From: Sclerodactyla briareus
Lineage: Eukaryota > Echinodermata > Holothuroidea > Dendrochirotida > Sclerodactylidae
Reading direction: 5' to 3'
Assembly (NCBI GenBank): GCA_026419785.1
Contig: JAODTK010005634.1
Location: 248,001-312,000 of the forward strand
Length of the DNA stretch: 64,000 bases
Program-made: the position numbers and the translations under genes
In this document: piece after piece, positions 11,441 to 25,904 of the stretch
Position numbering within the stretch: position 1 is the stretch's first letter
How the letters are laid out: every line of letters starts with the position of its first letter
The notes under the pieces: generated by a model
Told to the model about the DNA's origin: nothing
The model's input: only the letters and a program-made list of their open reading frames with translations
Database searches by the model: none

Positions 11441-14400
11441 AATCAAATCATATGGTTGCTCTATAACGGGGAGTGTTTCTGCCTACCCTCGTTAAAACAT
11501 GACTTGCTGACATGCTAAGTTGGTGAGGATGAAGAAAAACCTTGTTGGAAAACGAGCAGTCTCATACGGGAAGTAATTTTACTAAGATTACACCACTTGC
11601 GATGCCCCTTCCCTTGGTCTCATAAGTTTTCCCGTCTTTCTTCGATTATGGTAGTTTCGGCTGGAATTTTTTCGGTGTACAATCTAACAATTTTGGGGTA
11701 CTCCTCATACCAGGCCTCATGAGCCTCCTTCACCGTTGTACCGATGAGAATATCGTTTTTGGGAGAGGCGCTTTGGATCTTCGATTTTGTGACTGTAATT
11801 TCCCATTCCCTAATTGTCGATATTGTGATGTAATGAGCATTTGATGCGTTTCCAACAAATGGAAACAAACTACTGTGTGACGTTGCATAATACCGACACT
11901 GGCACGTATCGGCTGTTCCGATATAATCATTTTTCGATTGCTCGCAATCTAATATTCAATAAACAATCTGTTTGCCCATTATGCGACATCCCGCCGATGC
12001 GGTTGCGAACGCGATGTCGGCATCTAGTGTAGTGAGCACCCGTTGAAAGCGCTCGCGACGTTGGCACATTGAAGCATGATCTTTCTATTAATACACAAAT
12101 TATCCGTTTCGAACTATTTCAGTAATGCATACATGGTTAACGCTGTTTCATCCTAGCTGACTTGAGAATAACAATCCATCATTGAAAAAAAACAAAAATA
12201 CCAAAGCACGAAGCAGAGGAATATGGGCGGAATACCTAATTTCGAATGATTCAAACGAACAAAACTAAATATTGTCCACTTCTTTACATTACAACAAAAA
12301 TTAGTCAGCATGCCCAATATATATGGACGTTCATGAAGAAGAACGTAGAGCGAATTTGGACGGGGTAACTAAACGAAATTATATACATTAATACAATTGG
12401 ACTTTCACAAAGAAGGTATCTCATGGATAGAATCTCTCCATGCATTTTGCAGTGATGCGACATCCATGTAACATTAGCATACACATGATAGTTTTGCCTA
12501 CTCGGTGCTCGTTCATTTTATTCGGGTGAGCTTATGCGGACACTTTCCACGATTTCCTAGCCTTTAGATCAGGTTGTCAGTTCATCGGCCCTGAGAAACA
12601 CGGTTTATTTACATTTGGCTCACAGCGAGGTGAAAAGTTCGAGAATCATGTTGTAGGCCTATGTATCATTCGAATGACCTGATTCCACGAATCTGGTGAG
12701 TGTTACATGTAGAGTTGCGTTTTGTTTTTGATTTTGTTTGAATGACTAACTGAGAATATATTACCGCGAGTGAAGCCCGCTATCCGGTAAATTCTGGTCC
12801 TTTTTATCTTACGGTGTGTCATAGCGTTGGGTTGACTAGATTGACCCCATATAAGCGGATCGGTTCAATAGAGGGAAAATATTTGCCTAACTTTACGGTG
12901 TTAATACAAATTAATGTTGTAACAATGATGTAAAATTGAGGGGGACTATGTAAACATTATATTCTCCAGCAGAATCAATTCGACCCTGACACCAGTACGG
13001 GCTGTGCATTCTGAAACAAACACGAATATAAAAGTTGTTTGGCGCAATAAAGCGTCCTACTGATTACACTCTGTTGTTGTTTCAGTGCTGCTGGATACAT
13101 CATAACTCTCACTGCTCGAGAGGGCTACATTACTTGAGTCTGAAGGCTGCAAGTAATCATTCTTTGTTAAATAACGTAGACAGGCGACATGCTTATTTTA
13201 CTCAATTAAGGAACGGCGACAACACCGCATAATACAAAATGGTTCCGTTGAAGGAAGTATGGTTATTCAGCTATTCTTGTCATTGTCCCGAGCCGACTTG
13301 ATTGTGACTTATTTGTCGATTATTTTAATATCACGAGAAGTCTTCAATTATGTTTTGTCAATAACGGAGGGTTACAGCATGTCTCGTTTCACTCAGTTGT
13401 GTGACATATGCACGTGATGTATGATGGTTCAGATAAAATGAAAGATACTTATATTTGCCTAGTACTGCATGGACTGTTTCTTCTGAAGTTGATAGAACAT
13501 TGCTACGCCTACAGTGTAAGCATTGTAAAAAAAAAAAAAAAGTCACAGTGTGAAGTCATCGGAATAGAGAAAGAATGAATAATTTGAGAAAAGAGTGTAT
13601 ATAGTTTACCTCTTAATCTTGAGGATTTAGGATCTTCGTTTCAACTGTCTATTAAGTTAGTTGGTCCGCAAATATTAGAGACTTAGCGATGATAGGTGTT
13701 TTCTCTCTTTTTAGTCATCGCAGCTGCATAATTATTCATGAACGCTGAAGTACTGTGAAACCTAATCGAAGTACAGTTTACATGTGCTCGAGTGTCGTGT
13801 GTACGTTTTGTCTTGTCCTGTCGCTCCGTTCCTGTCGTTATATCTTTACGCCCCCGATATTACAGATTTATATCTCCTTCCGAGATAGGCGAATGCGCGA
13901 GTAATATCCGGTACTGTCCTCGCGGGACCAGGAGCACGCGAGAGATTTCGGGAAGGCGTTACTTCAATTCGAGCATGTCTACGACGAAAGCGCTATAGAG
14001 GTAGATAGGCACTCAGATAACATAATTCGTTATACCAGTAGTGTATGGTTCAACTACATACAGTTCATGTACACATGGACAATTTTGCCGAATCAATTCA
14101 CTATCCGCTCACATAAGCAATCACCGGGATACCTCTTACAGTTTATTGATCATACATCATATCAGATTGTTTAACAAAGAGAAGGAGGTGCTCGAAATCC
14201 ATTTGCCTTCTTAAGTTTTCTTTCCCTTTTAACCCTTGCCGTATACGTAAAACTCATACCGGCGTCTGGAGCTAATACGTTCTAGCCAAACTGCAAGTAT
14301 CTTCGAGTAGTTTCTATGATGACGAAATGGCAAGGGATGTGGTCACTCGGTTAGCCAGAATCTCGTGTCTCAGAGTCATTTTTCTAGGGAGTAGTGAATT

Positions 14401-14484
14401 CGTGTATTACCAGGACAGTCTTGTCCCTCTGGTTATTCAATGCAATCGAAGGCATTTTCAAAAACTATGGTGTCCCGTGCATAT
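11441..14484. other. No recognisable gene; one unassigned minus-strand frame at 11620-11868
   Basis: Intronic by position. The minus-strand frame 11868-11620 (82 codons, with a charged C-terminal half including HEAWYEEYPKIVRLY) has a protein-like composition but no domain I know. It may be a transposon remnant. A poly-A run is at 13527-13541. I see nothing else. Confidence 0.4.
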
Positions 14485-15556
14485 GAAATAGTTTCCCGGT
14501 TAACTTTAGGAATACTGGTTCGTAGTTTATCTTGGTTTAGAACGATGCTGCCTTGACAGCATACACATTGTTGACTGCATACCCTGTACTCAATATACCA
14601 GTCACTCACTCACACATGGAGAACATACCTGGGAGACATATAGCGACAATTCACCCGTCGCTTCCAATCAACCAGCCACATATGAACAAGCGAACAGTCA
14701 TGGGCCTGATCACCCCCCCCCCCCCCCCCTCTCCAGCTCCCGAGGGGTCCCGTGACCATGCGAATGCGAAAATACCATAAGAATGCAGCAGCGCATGCAT
14801 ATTGTCGTTGCTTGGCTTTTTAAGGAAGAAATATTTTCGTGTGATCCGCAATCCGTATACGCATTTGTACATGCGCTTGTTCCGCCTATTCAGTGTTGAG
14901 TTGTCGTATTATCATGTTATTGCCTTTGTGGAACCAATATCCATCTTTGCAAACTGAAATAGTTTCCCGGTTAACTTTAGGAATACTGGTTAATGGTATA
15001 TCTTGGTTTAGAACGATGCTGCCTTGACAGCATACACATTGTTGACTATAGACCCTGAACTCAATATACCCAGCCACACATCAACAAGCGAACAGTCATG
15101 GGCCTGATCACCCCCCCCCCCCCCTCTCCAGCTCCCGAGGGGTCCCGTGACCATGCGAATGCGAAAATACCATAAGAATGCAGCAGCGCATGCATATTGT
15201 CGTTGCTTGGCTTTTTAAGGAAGAAATATTCGTGGTGTGTGGTGATTTGACGCATCCGTATACGCATTTGTACATGCGCTTGTTCCGCCTTATCAGTGTT
15301 GAGTTGCCGTAATTTATCATGTTATTGCCTTTGTGGAACCAATATCCATCTTTGCAAACTGAAATAGTTTCCCGGTTAACTTTAGGAATACTGGTTAATG
15401 GTATATCTTGGTTTAGAACGATGCTGCCTTGACAGCATACACATTGTTGACTATAGACCCTGAACTCAATATACCCAGCCACACATCAACAAGCGAACAG
15501 TCATGGGCCTGATCACCCCCCCCCCTCCAGCTCCCGGGGGGTCCCGTGACCATGCC
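14485..15556. repeat. Direct tandem repeat, 405-471-bp unit, 2.4 copies
   Basis: 'gaaatagtttcccggttaac' starts units at 14485, 14956 and 15361. Each holds 'atgctgccttgacagcat' (a small inverted repeat), a C-tract of differing length (about 14711-14730, 15111-15124, 15516-15526) and 'ggtcccgtgaccatgc'. Copies 1 and 2 also carry an inverted family B fragment ('atattgtcgttg'). Copy 1 has about 70 extra bases. Copy 3 stops abruptly at about 15556, where LINE sequence begins. The minus-strand frames starting MAGYIEF are repeated with the unit and match no protein I know. Confidence 0.85.
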
Positions 15557-16310
15557 GGCGGGCGGCACGACTCACCTGGTCACGTACCGACAGGACCCGG
15601 CAGACGATCGTTCGCAGTGAGGCGCGCCTTCTGGCCGAAGAAAAACGCAGTTGACGGTCGCAAATGAAGCAACTAACCTTCACCAATCCTGCCTCCCTGG
15701 AACCCTTCATTGTGCATTGAACAAACAATCGGAGGTATTCAAGGCTGTGGAGAAGTGAGGTAATCAAAGAGGGATAGAGTCTCCGCCTCAGCCAAACAGT
15801 GAGCGTCCACGACTCACAGATATAGCAGGACTGAAAGCACATGGTGCCAGAAAACGTGAATCTTGGTTCCTCTGCACAAATATCTGACCACCACGCGGTG
15901 CTATTCAATGACTTCACGATTCCACATGCCAATTCAAGGTGTCTACTAATCTTAGCTCGCACGACACAAGAACGATAATGGCCCTGCCGTTGTAGTCTCA
16001 GCTGACCTCCACGTTCTTGCGTAACACCTGTACTGACTCTTCAACAGCACTGTCCCAATACCACTAAAGGACTGATCCTTGGTCCCAGTCAATGAGACTC
16101 GAGCCTGGAAGTATTAACTCACGACCGAGTGCTTTCAAGGTTCGTTCCACCCGAGAATACACGAACTAAGAGAGGAATGCAAGCATCCATATGCAAAGTA
16201 AACAGGGCTTCCACGTACCCGCCCGTACCCCTAGTCCATACAGGTGTTGAAAAGTGTTGGAACCAGCGAGCGTGCACCCCTCTACACCCGAGAAACCGGG
16301 AAGACAGTGG
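15555..16310 (-). mobile_element. LINE reverse transcriptase C-terminal fragment
   Basis: Read on the minus strand, frames linked across shifts give a motif B-like 'GCTLAGSNTFQHLYGLG' (about 16260-16300), 'KALGRELIPLGSSL' (about 16100-16150), 'GIVKSLNS', 'WWSDI' and 'RFTFSGTMCFQSCYI' (15800-15920), 'ESWTLTVWLRRRL' (about 15780), then 'GLVKVSCFICDRQLRF' (about 15650) and 'VLSVRD' (about 15590). This is the order of the thumb and C-terminal region of a widespread animal LINE family. The catalytic FADD motif is not readable. Frameshifts and stops show a dead copy. It abuts the tandem repeat at 15556. Confidence 0.82.
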
Positions 16311-19300
16311 AGTGAGAGTTAGCACCAGTACGCTTCACATCACACTCAGTTCCAGATATTTCCGGAGAACATCGGGAGCGAAAGACGAAATGGCACACAA
16401 AGCTATTCGAAGATTCTCCAAACAGGTCTCTTCGAAAGCTTTGCGAAATCCGATATAGACATTCGTTTTCATCTGTGGCATGGCAGTCAAAGAATGACTA
16501 AGCCCTTTGTTAGTTAACACAAGTCGACCTGAGCGTTGATACGAATATTACTGTCAATAATGTATGAAAAATGCCTAAGACTGTAAGAGGAGTCCTACTT
16601 CCTTCTGATTCGATTATCTGCGTATGTTGCTTAACCTCGTCTTGGGTGCTTTATTTCCTTCCCAAATTAATTATTCATCAGCATGAACCAACATTCGTTA
16701 CATCGCGATATTGAAATTGTTTGTCCTTTCTTCGCGTCAACGTAGCTGCATAATCTTTGAATAATGTTGCGATATTTACAGAAATTTACTACTGTGTGCG
16801 AATTCTCAGGGTGCTATGTGTATGTGTGTTTTGTTTGATCCACGGCCCTATTATTTGTACAGGGGTCTATCAAGAGTCGTAGCAGAGTAAGCATTTACCT
16901 GGTCGATATAACGGGGGTGAATTCCGCAGGAATTGCTCACATCAAAGGCTTTTCTTTTAGGCGGTTCTGATTTCAAAATTGGGTGCATCCTTTATATGCC
17001 CTGACTAACTTTTACAAGTATGTTTTTGATACCACACTGGTGGCTTCATCACACACACCACCACCTCCTTTGTATGAGTTCATTCATCAATCCTGGGGTT
17101 TGGAAGTGCTAAATGGGGGCGGGACGGTCTACCCCACCCCCGGTCTTCACTACCTTCGCTTCCCAAGAGCAGTAGCGGATACATAGGGGTCCCGGACCCC
17201 CCTTTTGGTTCATAGCTCTTTCGAACACTAATGCATTCTACCAATAACGTGGATCCAGGTCTTTTGGGGAGTCAGACCCCCCCCCCCCCCACACACACAC
17301 ATACTCTCCCCGCTATGTTATGTCTTCTGTGCTGAGTGTACTCTAAGGCATACCCTTTACAAGATGTAATGCCCCTAAAAATTGGCACTATTGAAGGCGG
17401 CCAGGCAATTTCCCCCTAGAAGTCTATCCCCAGAATAAAATTGTTTAATTTGTCCTGTCGCATACAAGACATCTTCCGCGTGAACCTTGAAACCGCGAGA
17501 AATTTGGCGCGCTTGGCTCGTTCCGTCTCCTGTTAACTTATTGTACATCCACCCTATACATGCGAAGGTCCCACGAGCAAATAAGTGAGTATACACGCAT
17601 CCATCATTTGCTATATAGGACAGCTGGTAGTCGTCGTTCACGCACATAGGCCTCTCTGCACTCTACATCTCGAAAGAACCATAAGAATTTCTCCCTCGCG
17701 TTTTTTCTTCATTTTTAAAGGGTTAATACCTAGTAGCATAAACAATAGATGGGGGCGAATACCTCCCTCGCAGATTCCGTGAGAATCGTTGTATAGTTGC
17801 GAACACATGCAAAACAGTATTCAACACACGTGAACTACTGACGCGGATTTGAGTGATTGAAAGTCTTTCAATCCGTATTTGACCGACCTATCCATCAACA
17901 TTCTGTGAGTCTCGCGCATGAAGAATGTGGCGTATGTTGCGAGTCCCATGGTGGCCGCCTTACGACCATGGCTCATGGAGAAGTATATACGTCGTACGTT
18001 AGTGTGTACGCTTTTCCTCGGTGCTTTGTGCTACGCATTGACCTATACAGCTCTTGTTTTACATATGCGGACTTACTAGCCACCACTTTGTGATCGATTT
18101 TGGCGTGTGGTGGGAATCAACGCAGGAAAGGAAGTAACTGACTTAGCACCAAATCGCATCTTAGGCCATGTGAAAATGCAAATTAATTTCCCAAAATTTA
18201 ATGAGTGTGAAAGTGTGTTATATTGCAACCAAATTGCATCTAGGCCACCGAGAAATGAGAATCTTAAAAACCCCCCACAGCCCCCCCATCAATCTCCCCC
18301 CCCATAAAATCACCCCCCCCCCCCACTAACAATTCCTGGCTCGCCACTGGTTGGATCCCCTTAAACACTGCTAACTCACCCCGGGGACAGACTGCAGAAA
18401 GAACACGTCGTCCCCATTTTTACCTCCAATTTTGGTATTGGCCCATTACCAAGTGGGAAACTTAAATAAGAGGCCTAAGTGTAGCCTTTGTGGTGTGGAT
18501 GAAGCTGGTTGATGCTTATTCCCTTGACCTTCATATATTTGCACCTGGGTCCTATAGGGGGCTTTAAACCTGTAGACTTGCAGGCGAAGTTAGGATTACC
18601 CCCCAACCACTGCAAATCAGGAGATGCACTACACTCTAAGCGCATGTTTTCGTTTATTTATACCTTTTTTAGTCCGCCTGTGGACCATTGAATCTGACTT
18701 CATGATTTGTAGAACACAATTTGTTTCGTCATCTTCATCAGAGATTGCCCAATTTAAATTTTCCCCCCTTAGCCAGTTAATTCTTGTGCCTCGTCTATAT
18801 ATTTGAACTAACAATCCGAATTCTCTCTTCTTGCAATACCTCCGTAATATCACCTAATTCACCAGTTCGCAGTTCCTGTCAACATAGGCCAATTTTCCTT
18901 ACAAAATGGGTTTGAATCGCAGTTGTTTTCTGCTTTTCTCGGCCAATGGCACAGCATTTGATTTAATTTCCTCATTCTTGAACCAAGCGTACCTACGTTA
19001 TTTTGATCATACCTCTATCTAGCACTGCAATTTGCTTCGTATTGATCGAACTTAACCGCGATTACCCGCATATAACCCCTATTCTGCAGTTTGTTCATGA
19101 AGTCTTGAATTGCAATTCTTCCAACAAGGTTCGGTAGGGTTGTTGTTACATCTCATTACTCTGACACGGTCTTTTACAAGGTTTCGCATTTTCACCTTCA
19201 TTGGGATTGGAAACGAACGACCTTGGAATGAACCTCAATGTTATTGCTTCTGGAGCTTTTTATTGTTATTCACAAGAGAGTATGGCTAACAACACTACGC

Positions 19301-19964
19301 CATCGTGTTCATGGTTTAACATAGGGAGATGACTCTATCGGCAATCAACATGACTATGAGGGATTCTAGCTACAGCGCGGTAAATGGTTTTCGAGAGTCT
19401 GCATAAGTTTCGCATGATCAGTCCCCCATCACTCAGCCGCTCATTAGCATTTAATTGAAGTAATCATCTCGATAAAGTTCCCGGTAAAGTTGATGTTTGA
19501 AATCGGGCTGTTTGGGAGTTATTGAAGTTGCAGCTAGTCGTCATTTGAACTACTGCCATTTCGCTACTGCACTTCTAGTTACTAGTGGATGACTATATAA
19601 GTCAACCGAGACTCCTGTGACATACAGTGAGATACAATGATCCACCAATTTTCTGCCTAGTGTGCTCCGAGACGATACGATACATTTAGGAGATGAAGCG
19701 CAATTGTTAGACTTTTGGCGGATTTGGAAATAAACAGCCAAGACTCAACATTCAGCCTAATAATTCTTAGCTGAATGTTCGTCGTGACTGTTTGTCACAC
19801 GACAAAAGTCGAACCATTGCGTCCTAAAACATACATGTTTAACCATCTGCCCCCTCGCTGAAACTTCACCAAATTATTGCCGTATCTGAAATTTACCCCC
19901 TCCCCCTTTTACGCGTGGAAATGACGCAGAAATCGATCATCATATCCCCCAAATCAAATGTAGC
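16311..19964. other. No gene; minor repeats
   Basis: Intronic by position. C/G-rich patches at about 17171-17300 and 18260-18352 share the pattern 'ggggtcc/ggacccccc' near 'cgccactg' or 'gtagcgga', also seen at 49640-49690, and may be ends of one repeat family. A (CA)n patch lies at 17291-17301. No coding family is recognisable. Confidence 0.4.
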
Positions 19965-20540
19965 GCTCAACGCCGTCCAATAATCTATAATGTTGCAGAA
20001 AATGGAAGCTTAAGCTAGCAAATTCCCGTCTGTGCGGCATTTGGAATACTGGAGACCGGTTGATTGTTGATTTCAACGACCACCCTTTGAGGGTAGTTGT
20101 TCCAGGCTCTGAAGGCAGAGTTGATGAAGTAGCTGTCCATTGTAAGAGTTTCAACATCTGGAATAGTGAGAGCATGAACAGGATAGACAAATTGGTTCGA
20201 GTTACACGGCGTTTTATTGGCGGTGGGGAAAGCGGAGCTTGAATTAGTGGTGACTGCTGCAGCAACTCCTCGTCGCCAGTGATCCAGAACTGGGATGGGT
20301 AACTCTGTGCATCCTGTGACATTATCATTGTGAGTGTCTCCTTCAGGATGTTATCAAGTTGCCCGAGGGTTGTGGGTGAATTCAATCCAACACAGAGATT
20401 TTTTTTTTTAACCATAAACAATCATATCGCGGAGTTTTGCCTTGTAGCCTAGTAATGCCATCCAGACCAGTTTGGTAGCAACTTTCCGAAGTGCACCGAG
20501 CTCCTGTCCGGCCTTCATAGAGCCGTGTATCACGGAAAAA
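19965..20540 (-). mobile_element. LINE 3' region (reverse transcriptase thumb and C-terminus)
   Basis: On the minus strand the joined frames give 'KAGQELGALRKVATKL' (about 20455-20500), 'PTTLGQLDNILK' (about 20335-20370) and 'FINSAFRAWNNYPQRVVEIN' (about 20075-20135), the typical 'xxxRxWNxLPxxVV' ending of CR1/L2/Jockey-like elements. The palm domain and catalytic motif are absent, so this is a 5'-truncated, frameshifted copy. Confidence 0.78.
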
Positions 20541-23500
20541 CAACCAACGTTAGCGGCGCCACGAGAAATATTTCCTATTTATTGATGCTTCTAAAACTGT
20601 CGAATTGTTGAAAATCTATAATCTGCTTCCGAATAAATCGGCCCTTCCCACGCTTATACAAAAAGAATTACAGCCCAATACCGTTGGCTGTCTGTTTTCG
20701 AACCTGATGGACCCTGTAGGTCCGATTCGTTTTTGAACGTTTATTCCTCAATTCTTTCTCTTCTTCTTCTTCTTCTTCTTCTTCTTCTTTTATCCGGGGG
20801 CTGGGCGGTGGCTGTTACTTGAGTAGATTTGTCTCATTTCAGGTTCAATGGAAAATTAAGACATGTTTCATTGACTAGATTGTCGTTTGAGACCTCCAAT
20901 AATATTCACAACTTCTACTAATTTCTTGCAAGTATTGTTGCTTGTATTTTCAGGTACAGTGACCGCAATTATTTGTGGCGTGCTCACTTGCATTGACTCA
21001 CTACCCAGTGCGAAGCTGCAAACACCATACCCAGAATACAAAGGCGACACTAAAGAACTTGTCATCTGTTCAGGATCGCCCTGGTATTGTTGGAAACAAT
21101 ATTATCCTGTCCAGCCTGACATACTGTTTCGTGTTTTACTAGGCTACTGTACGAGTTACCGGACTTACCGGTGCTTGCAGTCAGGACTAACGATTACAAC
21201 CAGATAACAGACCACAGGTCTCTTATAGTACGTCCAATAAATGTGCAGCGCAATGCAAACCAACAGTTTGATGAAGGGCTGTATGAACAACTACGTGGAA
21301 TACGAGTACTTGCTGGAACAAATTGTTAAATATGGGTTCAGGAGACCCTAGTCAATAACATATCAAGCAATCTGCCCGAATTTCAATGGAAACAGAATGA
21401 CCAATTTATTTAAAATTCAATATGGAAATGAAAGTATCATATAGGTTAGGCTTCACAACGCGAAAATGAATAAATACCGATCTATTTTCTTCAGCAAATT
21501 CATTATACATTATGTGCTTTCACTTCCATTTTCTATAAAATAAGAAACACCGCGTGTCCAAGTTTCTAAAATAAATCACCTAATGCCTTCTGTGATATTG
21601 GAATAGCCGTCCATAAATATAGTCTCTAATGTCTGCTCGACCAAACACATACGTAATTAGTATGGATTTTTTTCTTTGAGATATCCTCCTATATTCATAT
21701 TCGGTAATGATTCGAGAACCATAACATGCTCAGGCCGCGGTAACGCATAATGTGCGCTAAAATGATTTTTGAGAGCTTCGTAGAAAAGGAATCTCAGTGT
21801 TTCTGTTTGATGCAGTTAATTAGCAATTTGGTTGTCTCAGCTGAGATTGATCACCTCGAAATGCTGCGAGGCATATTTAGTTGCCGGATATAAGTGATGA
21901 TTCTAATTGTTCTCACAAAGAATGATGAGTCTGAGTGTAGAATTCTATTCTTCTATTAGTCTGATCCCCGTAGAAAGTGCGAAATTAAGACACCTAGACA
22001 CATCATCCCACCGTTTCATTGCCCGGTTTCTCCGAATAAGCAGCTAGGCCTAGGTCTGACCGAGCTCTCCCGCTGCCGAAAGAAAACATCTCACGAGTAA
22101 AGACATTCGGCGATGGGCAGGGCGACGGTTTGCTATTACGAGAACAAACATAAACACGTCTTCCTTTGTATACGACGGCGCACGTCCTACATATGTATAA
22201 TTGATTTAATATGATTATTCACTACTATTCTCAAAACATCTACTGTACAATAATCTTCATTATTGACACTCTGTTAAACAGTAAGTACAGTTCTATATGC
22301 TGGTCTAGGATACATTCATTGTAAAGTGTAATGTTGAACTCTGTTAAGCAATTTGGAAATAGGTTCTTATTATATCTATCCTGCGCATCAGCGAGAAGGA
22401 GTTCGAAGTAAGTTACTTTTGTTCTGCTTGCCCCTCGCATCGTGTGTAATGTATATTTTTGTTCAGAGCGACATGATTAACGTATGTCTACTGGTGGCCT
22501 AATTACTAAAATCACTCGGGTGATGCAGTGTCAACATTCAAGGTTCGCCTCTATTTATTCAAGTTTTAATTTCTATATTTTTAAATTTTTTTCGCCAAAT
22601 AAATTTGAAACGAATCTAGGAAAACAATGAACTAGTTTATACTGAGGATAAACTTCGCCGCCTCAGCAATTTGCTCATAGCTCGTAAATTATTGCATTAT
22701 CACCTACCCTGCGCAACATGGAGTAACTGTTTTCAATTTCATCTGGGAGGTCCATCATTCAAGCGCACTCGAAAAAGTGTCGATTCTTCATGGGTTTTCG
22801 CAGATATTTCGAGAAATAACTGGACATTTCATACAAGGACGAACTGTCGTAACCATAACACACGAAGAATATATCATTAGTACATAGGAGAACATAGACA
22901 ACTCTTCGACAAGCCATGTAATTTGGGGCGGTAGAATTGACACTGACACTGTACAGCTGTGTGGCAATTTCTCATTTCCGCTGATTACCACTGTCTGTCG
23001 AGATAATTCATGATCACGATAACCCAATGATTTTGAATTTTCTAACAAGTCACAAAATACAGCGTTGCTGCTGCGTTGAATCGAAAATTACTAACATAGA
23101 TTTTAGGGGGGAAAAGACAATATTTCTGCCACATTTTGAAGATTTTTCGAGACATTGGGAGATTGCAATTACTGACAAGGCAAAAGGTCACAAAACACAG
23201 ATTCACATTGAATTTTACTAAACAATTATCCCTTTGAGCGGAAATTTCTGATGATTTTCATGTTATTCAGAGATTGAAATGAGTGAATACTCTCACATTT
23301 TTGAAACACGCAACAATGGGTTTTATAGTTGCATATGTGTGGAAATTACTACAATAGTTAAAGAGAATTTTCGGAAGGAATGCGATTGGACCGCAACTCG
23401 GAATTGCCCCACTAGTTCGATAGTTATTTTCACCCACATCTTTCCTATCTACTCCAAATTATGTTAACTATATCCTGCGCTCGCCATCACGTGTGTTCAG

Positions 23501-25904
23501 TGCAACCGTTTGTTGATGATAAGTCTTTGTCAACAGGGTCAGTCGCTAGGGGTGTGAAATCATAGTCTGGCATTATTTAACGATTCCCTTATTTAGTCTT
23601 CATTCCTCCTTCATTTCTTCTATATTTTAAAATGCATCAAATGAATTTTGGAATATTACCTAAACGTCGGCTTATAGTCATTCCCTGTGAAGTATTTACC
23701 TTATTTTTGTCCCGCTGCTCTGCACTGCGTGTGTACTTTTTTTCTGGTCAATGTAAAAACGACTGATGACCTGTCCCCGGGTGAATATTGAATTACACGA
23801 CTTTGCACGAACTTATCCGATATCTGTCACGAGCATCGCCTGATGTTGCACTTCCATCCATCTACCTTTTTGGTGAAGAAGTCACTGTCCGAAATTCCTG
23901 AGGGTTGGTACCCTATAAATTATTCACGATCAAACAGTGCTTAGAAAATGAACCCTTTCCTGTACAATACTTCGACACTGCTCCTAAATATGTCTATACT
24001 CTACTTTGTTAGTTAATAAAAACACGGTTTCCAAATTGAAACGAAATGTAAACCGTTTCCAGCAACTTTCCCGATTTTCCCTGAAAGAAGTTGTCTGACT
24101 CGATTACATCAACACTGCGATTCCTCTTCAAGGCTCTGATCATACGCTGTTTAATTATGCGGCGCTGCAGGGCCTGAATCCTATGTTGTCTTATGGTAGG
24201 CTATACAGCAATCATGATTCGTGCCACAACGGAATTATGAGCACTGGCATTATCTATTCGTTTTAATTTTCATACGATTGTTCGGATTTGGTGCTAAAAA
24301 AAAAACCTGTCCGACTCCAAGGGTAAGACTAGAGATCAGCAGGCGGTAGAGCCACTAAATTGTATATCCCCATTTCTCATCAATTAAATGGGTGAATAAT
24401 TTAACTGTGCGTATGGTCTCCTAACATTATTTAGAAACTGAATATATATATCAGCAGTTTGGAGACTTAGAGACACCAACGTTTCACAGCATTTTGAAAC
24501 ACATCACTTATAAGAAATTGACATCGCGTTTATAGTATTCGTGCAGAAATGTGTTAAGCCTTTAGTGATTAACATAAGTGTAGAATTTTAGAAGTCACTG
24601 CTGGCTATTCGGAATACATTTAACCCTCTGCCGATCAGAGTACAAACAATGGCTGTCATTCAGCAATAACTTCCATAACACGCCTAAAAACAACATTGGC
24701 GCAGAGGATTTTCGAGAAGGTAATGACTTTCCTTAAAACCGACATGACGAAGCTAGCCCTAATATTCATTTGAAATTCTTACCAATGGTATACTTCGTGC
24801 TATCATTCACGATTCACGTTGTCGACATTCTTGACATGTTGGGATTCGATCGTGTTGCCAGCGTTCATTATTTCTGTCATTCCAATTCGCGATTCCAAGC
24901 AATTGAAGAAAAAAAAAATAAGGTTGGGATGGACCAAGGCGTTGGAAATGTAAAAATGACTTCCTGGGAGATACACGCGTGGTCCTAAATTTCATTAGAT
25001 CATCACTGAAGCATATTCATAACGCGAAGAATAGTCATAGAATTCCGTAGATATTCAATGAGTTTGAATAGGTATAGTGTACACTGATGCCCGCGAAAGC
25101 TTCACTGAACTGTTTAACTCGACTCTTATACTAGAAAACCTATAACTACTTTATCATCAAAATGAATAAATGAAACTGGAATTCCAGAGAAAAAAGTCTC
25201 AAAGACGAACTGATCATTCCTATCGAACTAGGCTATACTGGGCCGAGTTTTCTATTCCTCTCCGATTCGCATTTTCCAAGATTTTTCATTTCTGTCTGAA
25301 CATGATTCGGGTCAAGCAAAAAAGGGCTCGTAATCGTCTGTCTTCTGGGGTAATCGAGTAAGTCTGGGTCTAATAACCGTGTTAGCATAATTATTGGGAT
25401 GCTGGTTTCTTAGCGGAGGGTGTAGCCCAATTTTCATGAATGTGATGGTCTATTGGTATAACTTTGACTCATCGAATTGGAGAAAACACCGCGACCAGTT
25501 GCCGTGCCCAGTGGAGTGAAGGTAGACGAATGAAGCCTATACCTTAAACGATCTGCATCGAATCATTGGATATACCGTGTAGTGTTCAACATTTATTTGC
25601 TCTCACATTTCACACAACTTGAAGTTGGAATTAACGAAATATTATTTCTGTGATGATTTCTGCTGGTCATGCTAGCGAAACATCAGATCTCCTACACGAT
25701 TGGCAGAGAGGCGTTAGCAACGAATACACTCTGGAGAAGAAAATGTTTTTCTTTAAGAGTGTAGTGACTGGATAACTACACATGACCTGTACTGGTATAC
25801 AGTTGTTTCCCGTTATGTACGGTATTGTTCACTAGATATAGCAAACTAATTCATATTTGTGATGGTGCTGGTTGTTAGTGTTGGTTCTTGGGATTTCATA
25901 GATC
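20541..25904. other. No firm gene; (CTT)n microsatellite and one possible exon
   Basis: A (CTT)n run lies at 20759-20789. At 20931-20952 'gttgcttgtattttcag' is a strong splice-acceptor-like sequence followed by an open frame to about 21060 (GTVTAIICGVLTCI...). It matches no family I know and would lie inside the Amt intron. The remaining 5 kb shows only short frames. A short AT run is at 24441-24452. Confidence 0.35.

Noticed and set aside
14886-15482. Repeated minus-strand frames beginning MAGYIEF as a small gene family
   Set aside because: They duplicate with the tandem DNA unit, run through C-tracts and match no protein; a coding role is unsupported.
20931-21240. LTR retrotransposon or DNA transposon remnant
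   Set aside because: The frame after the acceptor-like sequence has no recognisable catalytic motif; left as unassigned.
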